NCBI RefSeq assembly: GCF_012027305.1 | Contig: NZ_SNUF01000002.1 | Span: 62,001-126,000, forward strand | Direction of reading: 5' to 3' | Source of the DNA: Thermococcus sp. MAR1 | Lineage (GTDB): Archaea > Methanobacteriota_B > Thermococci > Thermococcales > Thermococcaceae | Length of the DNA stretch: 64,000 nucleotides | In this document: positions 56,977-64,000 of the stretch, piece after piece | Position numbering within the stretch: the first letter of the stretch is position 1 | How the letters are laid out: every line of letters starts with the position of its first letter | Program-made: the position numbers and the translations under genes | The notes under the pieces: generated by a model | Databases searched by the model: none | Told to the model about the DNA's origin: nothing | The model's input: the letters and a program-made list of their open reading frames with translations, nothing else

Positions 56977-58728
56977 ATGGCGGACGCCAACTGGAAGCTT
57001 GGAGAAGCGAGCTGGAAGCGTAAGGATTCGGACGAGACCTACCGCGAAGTGACGCCCGCTGCTATAATCCTCGGCGTCATCTGGGGCGCCTTCATGGCCG
57101 CCAGCTTCACCTACGCGGGAATGATAATGGGCTTCACCTCCGGCGGTTCGGCCATAGCTGCTATCGTCGGATGGGGAGTCCTCAGGGGAATCCTCAAGAA
57201 GGGAACCGTCGTTGAGAACAACATCGTCCAGACCATAGCCTCTGCAGTCAACATCTCCGTTTCGGGAGTCATCTTCACCATCCCGGCGCTCTACATCATG
57301 GGCCTGCACCAGGAGATTAACACTGCCTACTTTTTCCTCGCCACCGCGGCCGGAGCTATACTGGGAATCACCTTCATAATTCCGCTGAGGAAGCAGATGA
57401 TTGAGATCGACAGGCTTCGCTTCCCGACCGGAACGGCCGTTGCCACCGTCCTCAAGACCCCGGGAAGCGGAATCGAGAAGGCCAGACTGCTCTTCCTCGG
57501 CATGGCCGTCAGCGCGGCCGTCTATCTGGTCCAGCAGTTCCCGGTGCTTGGTCTTCCGGAGATAATCCCAGAGTACATTGACCTCGGCGCGATGCTCCAC
57601 CTCCCCGGCTGGGTCAGCCTGGCCATGGCCCTCTCGCTGATGGTCTTTGGAATGGGCCTCATCACCGGAAGGAACGGTCTCATAGTCCTCGCCGGTGGAA
57701 TACTCTCCTACTACATCATCACGCCCATAGTTAAGACTCTCGGCTGGCTTCCGAGCGACGTCACCGGCGGAGCGATCAGCGGCTTCGTCTACGCCAACAT
57801 GACCAGGCCGCTTGGCATAGGAATGCTCCTCGGCGGCTCGATAGCCGGGCTGATACTCTCGATGCCCGTCATCATAGTCGCCCTCAGGAGCATAGCCAAC
57901 GCGAGCAAGCTCGGAACCGGAAGGAACGAGGAGCTCCCGATCAAGTACCTCTACGCCGGAATAACCCTCGCCTTCCTCCTCCTGCTGGTCACCACCTACC
58001 GGCTGGGCAACCTCGGCATCGGCAGGAGCCTTCTCACTGCACTCGTCGGCGTCGCCTGGATATTCGTCGCCTCGCTGCTCGTCGCCATGTCCACCGGAAT
58101 GACCGACTGGAGTCCGGTTTCCGGCCTCTCGCTTGTGTCGGTCATGATACTCCTCTACCTCACCGGCAAGCAGGTGCCGCTGACCATACTCCTCGGAGCC
58201 ACCGTCGGCGTTGCCATCTCAGGAGCGGCCGATATGATGCAGGACCTCAAGACCGGCCACCTCGTCGGTGGAATTCCCTCCAGGCAGCAGAAGGTCGAGC
58301 TCCTCACCGCCTGGATAGGGCCGATAATAGCCCTCACCGTCGTCGGCCTCATATGGAAGGCCTACGGAATAGGAAACGAGATGGTTCCTGCCCCGCAGGC
58401 CATGGCCCTCAAGTCCATGGTCGACGCTATCCTCGGCGGCAACGTCCCGGTGGACAAGTTCATCGCGGGAGGAATCCTCGGCTTCGCCCTCTCCATGAGC
58501 GGAATACCGGGACTCGGTGTCCTCGTTGGCCTGTCGATGTACCTGCCGATGCTCTACATCCTGCCCTACGGACTCGGCTGTATCGTCCACGAGATAGCCA
58601 AGAGGAAGAAGGGCAACGAGTTCATAACCGAGAAGGTGCTCCCGGTCGCGGCCGGACTGATGGTCGGAGAGGCGGCAATGACGCTCCTCTTCGCGGTCCT
58701 GACCGTTATGGGAGTGCTCCACCCGTGA
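56977..58728 (+). CDS. OPT family oligopeptide transporter
   Basis: 583 aa with about 14-16 hydrophobic helices. OPT signatures: VTPAAIILGVIWGAFMAASFTYAGMIMGFTSGGSAIAAIVGWGVLR near the N terminus, RFPTGTAVATVL, AISGAADMMQDLKTGHLVGGIP and the late GIPGLGVLVGLSMYLPM. It imports oligopeptides or metal chelates with protons; peptides are the main energy source of Thermococcales. ATG 56977 follows GGAGGTTGG by 3 nt beyond the core; earlier in-frame starts (56938, 56944) lack a ribosome-binding site. Confidence 0.9.
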   Translation: MADANWKLGEASWKRKDSDETYREVTPAAIILGVIWGAFMAASFTYAGMIMGFTSGGSAIAAIVGWGVLRGILKKGTVVENNIVQTIASAVNISVSGVIFTIPALYIMGLHQEINTAYFFLATAAGAILGITFIIPLRKQMIEIDRLRFPTGTAVATVLKTPGSGIEKARLLFLGMAVSAAVYLVQQFPVLGLPEIIPEYIDLGAMLHLPGWVSLAMALSLMVFGMGLITGRNGLIVLAGGILSYYIITPIVKTLGWLPSDVTGGAISGFVYANMTRPLGIGMLLGGSIAGLILSMPVIIVALRSIANASKLGTGRNEELPIKYLYAGITLAFLLLLVTTYRLGNLGIGRSLLTALVGVAWIFVASLLVAMSTGMTDWSPVSGLSLVSVMILLYLTGKQVPLTILLGATVGVAISGAADMMQDLKTGHLVGGIPSRQQKVELLTAWIGPIIALTVVGLIWKAYGIGNEMVPAPQAMALKSMVDAILGGNVPVDKFIAGGILGFALSMSGIPGLGVLVGLSMYLPMLYILPYGLGCIVHEIAKRKKGNEFITEKVLPVAAGLMVGEAAMTLLFAVLTVMGVLHP

Positions 58729-58738
58729 GGTGATGGAA

Positions 58739-59251
58739 ATGAAGAAGCTCGTTGGAAACGTCCTGCTCACGGTAGGCCTCGTCGCCGGTTCAATAACCGC
58801 CGCCAGGATACCGCCCATGTGGGGCGGCTTGGCAGTTTCCCTGGCCGTCATGGGTGCCGGAATATTCCTCAGGCGCCAGGGTGCCAGGGAAGAGCTCCAT
58901 AGGGCGGCCCAGAGCGGAACCGGTGGCGTCAGGGAACTTGAGAGGCTCCTCACCGATGCCCTTGGTAGAATCGAGAGGATAATGGACGCCCCGCGCGAGA
59001 AGGCCGTTGAAGAGCTCACCGGAATCCTAGAGGAGCTCGATGAGTTCGCCGAGAAGGCGCAGCCCCTAAGGATAGAGGGCCTCATGACATACGGAACCAT
59101 CATGAGCGTCTTCAGCAGGGGCGAGAGGGCCCTCAACAGGGCCTGGAGCGCCTTCGCTGACGGCTATGAGAATGAGGGAAGGAGGTACCTCCGCTACGGC
59201 TACAACGACCTTAAGGAGACCCTCAGCGCGGTCAAGGCGCTGAAGGTCTGA
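58739..59251 (+). CDS. Membrane-anchored helical protein, partner of the OPT transporter
   Basis: 170 aa. Two hydrophobic helices (about 5-22 and 27-45), then a cytoplasmic, mostly helical charged domain (ERLLTDALGRIERIMDAPREKAVEELTGILEELDEFAEKA). Starts 10 nt after the OPT stop, with GAGGTG between, so it is co-transcribed. Not a recognised transporter subunit; a regulatory or stabilising role is inferred from position only. Confidence 0.7.
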   Translation: MKKLVGNVLLTVGLVAGSITAARIPPMWGGLAVSLAVMGAGIFLRRQGAREELHRAAQSGTGGVRELERLLTDALGRIERIMDAPREKAVEELTGILEELDEFAEKAQPLRIEGLMTYGTIMSVFSRGERALNRAWSAFADGYENEGRRYLRYGYNDLKETLSAVKALKV

Positions 59252-59278
59252 GCTTTCCTTTTCTTTTGGTTTTCGTGG

Positions 59279-61455
<2,177 letters not shown>

Positions 61456-61821
61456 CTCTCACCACCGTTATCTCAAAGATTACTGTACCGCCGTCGGTGT
61501 ATGGCGGCCCGGGATCGAGGCACTGAACGTACGCTTTCTTCCCCTTGCCGAGTCCTAGTTCGCTTGGCTTAATACCCTTTCGCAAGGCGACTATGTACGG
61601 CAACAGTGATGCGAAGGCATGGGTGCATATGGCATCGGTCTCATCGAGCTTAACTTTGGGCCCTTCTATAACTATCCTGTCACCCAGGTTAAAAACGGGG
61701 CATTTTCCCCGGATTTTTATTACTCTAATCTCTAGCCGCTCCATATCTCTCACCGAAACCTAAATAAAGATTGAAGTTCAAAAAACTATTCGACATAAGA
61801 AGCTAGTTATGATAACGATTG

Positions 61822-63273
61822 ATGGTGGTGCTCAACGTGTCCGAGGATATTGAGGCGAAAATCCGCCGTCTTAGAGAGCTGGGTAAAGCCAGCGTAGAGC
61901 CCGAGGCCCCCAAAACGGCCAAGCCCCCTGTCAAGAAACCACCCAAAAAGCCCCGCCCCGTGGGCAGCATAAGGGAGAGGGAAAGGAAGAGACGCATTCT
62001 AATTGGTGCATCGATAGTCATCATCGTGATTTTAATAATTTCTATAGGCGCTTACATCTACATGGAGAACCGGGCCGCCGAGCAGCTCACTCAGGCTAAG
62101 AACAAAAAGCTTGCGGAGGTTAACTACTACTTCAAACCCGGGAGCGAGCTTATGAACACGACGTTTGGAAAGAACGCCAGGGACGATTTGATCAGAAAGA
62201 TAAACTCGGCCCAGAGTGTGGAGGAGGTCGAATCAATAGACGTTAAAGCCGCATACCAGAGTGCCTGGAACCAATATCAGGCTTATCTCGAGAAGCAGCA
62301 TCAGCTTGAAATGGAGAGGCAGCTCAACCAGACCAAGAAGGAGAAGATAAGTCAGATCGAGGCCCAGTTCAGCCAGCTCCTTGCGATGCCGTTGCCTGAC
62401 AGCCTTAAGAAGAAGGTGGTTGATTCGATGAACAGCCTCGAGGAGCAGGTCATGAGCGCCACCAGCGAGCAGCAGGTTGAGGCTGTCAACGCGGATCCGT
62501 ATCTTCTCGAACTCTGGAGGGAGTACTACTACTACATTATCGACATAATCCCGACCCAGAACGTCATCCTGGAGAAGGACAACGTCAAGAAGATAGTCAG
62601 CAAATCCGACGCAAAGGCCATCTTGGGAGGCATACTGGACTACAGGGAGCTGATGCAGTACAAGGTCTACAAGGTTGAGTTCGTTGACATCGCCCTCGTC
62701 CTCTCGAGGGACAAGATAAACGGCGCCTTCCTCGCTCCGGGGGACAAGATCATGATATTTGCCAAGAACGCGACCAATGCGCCCTTCAAGGAGATAGTGA
62801 ACGAGGGTTACGTTGAGCTGGTACTCCTCCCAACGGAGGCCGGGACGATTTCTGTCAATGAGGCCCAGACCCAGACCAGCTCATCGAGCACCAGCTCATC
62901 GACCCAGTACTCCGAACAGCACGACACTCAGTACACGCCGGGAGATGCTTCCATAACCAACGGCCAGGCAATAAGTGACATCTACTCCAACTCTCAGACC
63001 GCCAGCCAGAGCGCCTCCGCCAGCTATACCTACAACGTCGACCTGACCGAGATACTCAAGGCTATAGCTGCCGGAAAGATACAGGCCAGCGAAGACGTCA
63101 AGGAGCAGCTCAGGGCCTACGGCTGGGAGATAGTTGACCTTGAGAAAGAATCCGGAATGCTTGTGCTCGATCCCAACACCCAGTTCCTGGTCATAGTGAG
63201 GGTTCCTTCAATATTCGTGCCCGACATACTCTCCAACCAGCAGTACATTTACATCGCTAAAGTTGCCACCTGA
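61822..63273 (+). CDS. DUF515-like membrane protein
   Basis: 483 aa. A cytoplasmic basic and Pro-rich N terminus (KTAKPPVKKPPKKPRP), one helix (about 59-78), then a large external part with a Gln/Glu-rich coiled coil (to about 210), a beta domain with a SAF-like flavour (VILEKDNVKKIVSKSDAKAI, GDKIMIFAKN), a Ser/Thr-rich low-complexity stretch (350-400) and a C-terminal domain. It matches my memory of DUF515 of Thermococcales. Start may instead be GTG 61837, with GGTGGTG upstream. Coupled to the next gene, 10 nt away. Confidence 0.75.
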   Translation: MVVLNVSEDIEAKIRRLRELGKASVEPEAPKTAKPPVKKPPKKPRPVGSIRERERKRRILIGASIVIIVILIISIGAYIYMENRAAEQLTQAKNKKLAEVNYYFKPGSELMNTTFGKNARDDLIRKINSAQSVEEVESIDVKAAYQSAWNQYQAYLEKQHQLEMERQLNQTKKEKISQIEAQFSQLLAMPLPDSLKKKVVDSMNSLEEQVMSATSEQQVEAVNADPYLLELWREYYYYIIDIIPTQNVILEKDNVKKIVSKSDAKAILGGILDYRELMQYKVYKVEFVDIALVLSRDKINGAFLAPGDKIMIFAKNATNAPFKEIVNEGYVELVLLPTEAGTISVNEAQTQTSSSSTSSSTQYSEQHDTQYTPGDASITNGQAISDIYSNSQTASQSASASYTYNVDLTEILKAIAAGKIQASEDVKEQLRAYGWEIVDLEKESGMLVLDPNTQFLVIVRVPSIFVPDILSNQQYIYIAKVAT

Positions 63274-63283
63274 GGTGATAGCA

Positions 63284-64000
63284 ATGAAACGCCTCGCAGC
63301 ATCTCTCTTTATTCTTTTGTTAGCTTCATCTCTGGTTAGTGCAGCAACCTACCGTCTTCCCGGCGATACCTACAACAACATAGGTATTATGGGGCAGGTC
63401 ATGATAAATCTGAACTTTACCATGGTGAACACCGCTCCGTTTCCCAAGTTCATAGTGGTGAACCCGCGTTACGATTTCACCGTCTACAGGCTGGACAACA
63501 GCGAGACCATGAATGCAGTACTCGTTGGAGACACGGTTCTCCACAACATATCGAACGTTAAGAAGACCACCCTCAACTACTACACGGGCTTCTGGATAAT
63601 GCCCTACGAAACCGTTGTCGTCAGCTTCAGGATAACCTCTCACTACTCTTACATAGTCCAGACCATGGACTACGAAACGGTCTGTGGGGATACCGCTAAA
63701 ATAACCACCGTTGAGTACAACGGGAGTAGCGTTAGCGGCGTGATAGAGGATCTGGACGATATTGGAATAATAAGCTGCGGGGTCATGTATCCTCAGCTCG
63801 TAAACACCCCCAAGGTTCTCTACCTGAGGAGCATGTTTCCAATGGTTGATGCCCACATCAAGATCCTCAAGTATGAGGGTGACGTTACCTTCCGCCTTAC
63901 AAACGTCCCCAACGAGGCGGGAACCTTCAACACGTTCTTCGCCGCCTCGATACCGGTCATATTCGATGGTGCTAGCATGACGGACTTTACCCCTAATTAT
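63284..64000 (+). CDS. Secreted protein, unknown function (5' part; runs off right edge)
   Basis: ATG 63284 with GAGGTGAT upstream; the frame is open to the window end (239 codons). Signal peptide MKRLAASLFILLLASSLVSA, then a beta-rich extracellular region (YRLPGDTYNNIGIMGQVMINLNF) containing Asn-X-Thr/Ser sites and two cysteines. Probably forms a surface assembly with the DUF515-like protein. Not identified. Confidence 0.75.
   Translation, partial: MKRLAASLFILLLASSLVSAATYRLPGDTYNNIGIMGQVMINLNFTMVNTAPFPKFIVVNPRYDFTVYRLDNSETMNAVLVGDTVLHNISNVKKTTLNYYTGFWIMPYETVVVSFRITSHYSYIVQTMDYETVCGDTAKITTVEYNGSSVSGVIEDLDDIGIISCGVMYPQLVNTPKVLYLRSMFPMVDAHIKILKYEGDVTFRLTNVPNEAGTFNTFFAASIPVIFDGASMTDFTPNY

Overview
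The window looks like a chromosome segment of a hyperthermophilic euryarchaeon of the genus Thermococcus. Supporting signs are a two-subunit DNA polymerase D, one Orc1/Cdc6, RadA, NucS, Kae1, a GTGATG-type Shine-Dalgarno before most starts, TATA boxes 25-30 nt upstream of many starts (several genes appear leaderless), ADP-forming acyl-CoA synthetase alpha subunits, and a secreted calcium-type alpha-amylase close to those of Thermococcus. No rRNA and no CRISPR array were seen.

Layout. 0.05-6.3 kb: an RND/MMPL exporter followed by CARDB-type and LEA-type envelope proteins. 6.3-10.5 kb: an NSUN6-like m5C methyltransferase, two YbhN/flippase-like membrane proteins and NAD kinase, tightly packed. 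10.5-15.3 kb (minus strand): DUF835 protein, Kae1, flavin reductase, an ADP-forming acyl-CoA synthetase alpha subunit and a secreted membrane-anchored protein. 15.4-16.6 kb: coaD and tpiA. 16.7-23.2 kb: an integrated mobile element bounded by a 44-bp direct repeat of the 3' part of tRNA-Gln(UUG). It has an SSV-type integrase gene cut in two by integration, a second tyrosine recombinase, a decayed AbiE pair and an intact AbiEi/AbiEii pair. 23.2-23.8 kb is a hairpin-rich non-coding stretch.

24.5-36.6 kb is the replication and repair centre: PolD large and small subunits, Orc1/Cdc6, the replication origin (an inverted pair of long origin recognition boxes around a very AT-rich stretch), a K+ channel, RadA and the mismatch nuclease NucS. 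Short ORB-like palindromes are spread through the coding sequences on both sides of the origin. 36.6-45.2 kb holds a PAC2-family protein, methylthioadenosine phosphorylase, a secreted SNase-like nuclease, an MTA/SAH deaminase, a macrodomain protein, the bifunctional NAD(P)HX repair enzyme and several small membrane proteins. 45.2-48.2 kb (minus strand) holds alpha-amylase with a near-consensus Thermococcales glycolytic motif at its promoter, two winged-helix regulators and a DUF211 protein.

48.3-64 kb holds a second acyl-CoA synthetase alpha subunit, an AT-rich orphan membrane protein, trpS preceded by a possible Trp-containing leader peptide, a HEXXH lipoprotein peptidase, a FAH-family enzyme, twin lipoproteins, an OPT-family transporter with a repeat-rich 5' region, a THUMP methyltransferase, a circularly permuted GTPase, and a DUF515-like membrane protein with a secreted partner that runs off the right edge.

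The observations most worth testing are the nine-codon trpS leader peptide (MRGGRFWPW), the structured 5' region of the OPT gene, the split and frameshifted integrase with its AbiE cargo, and the halo of ORB-like sites around the origin.
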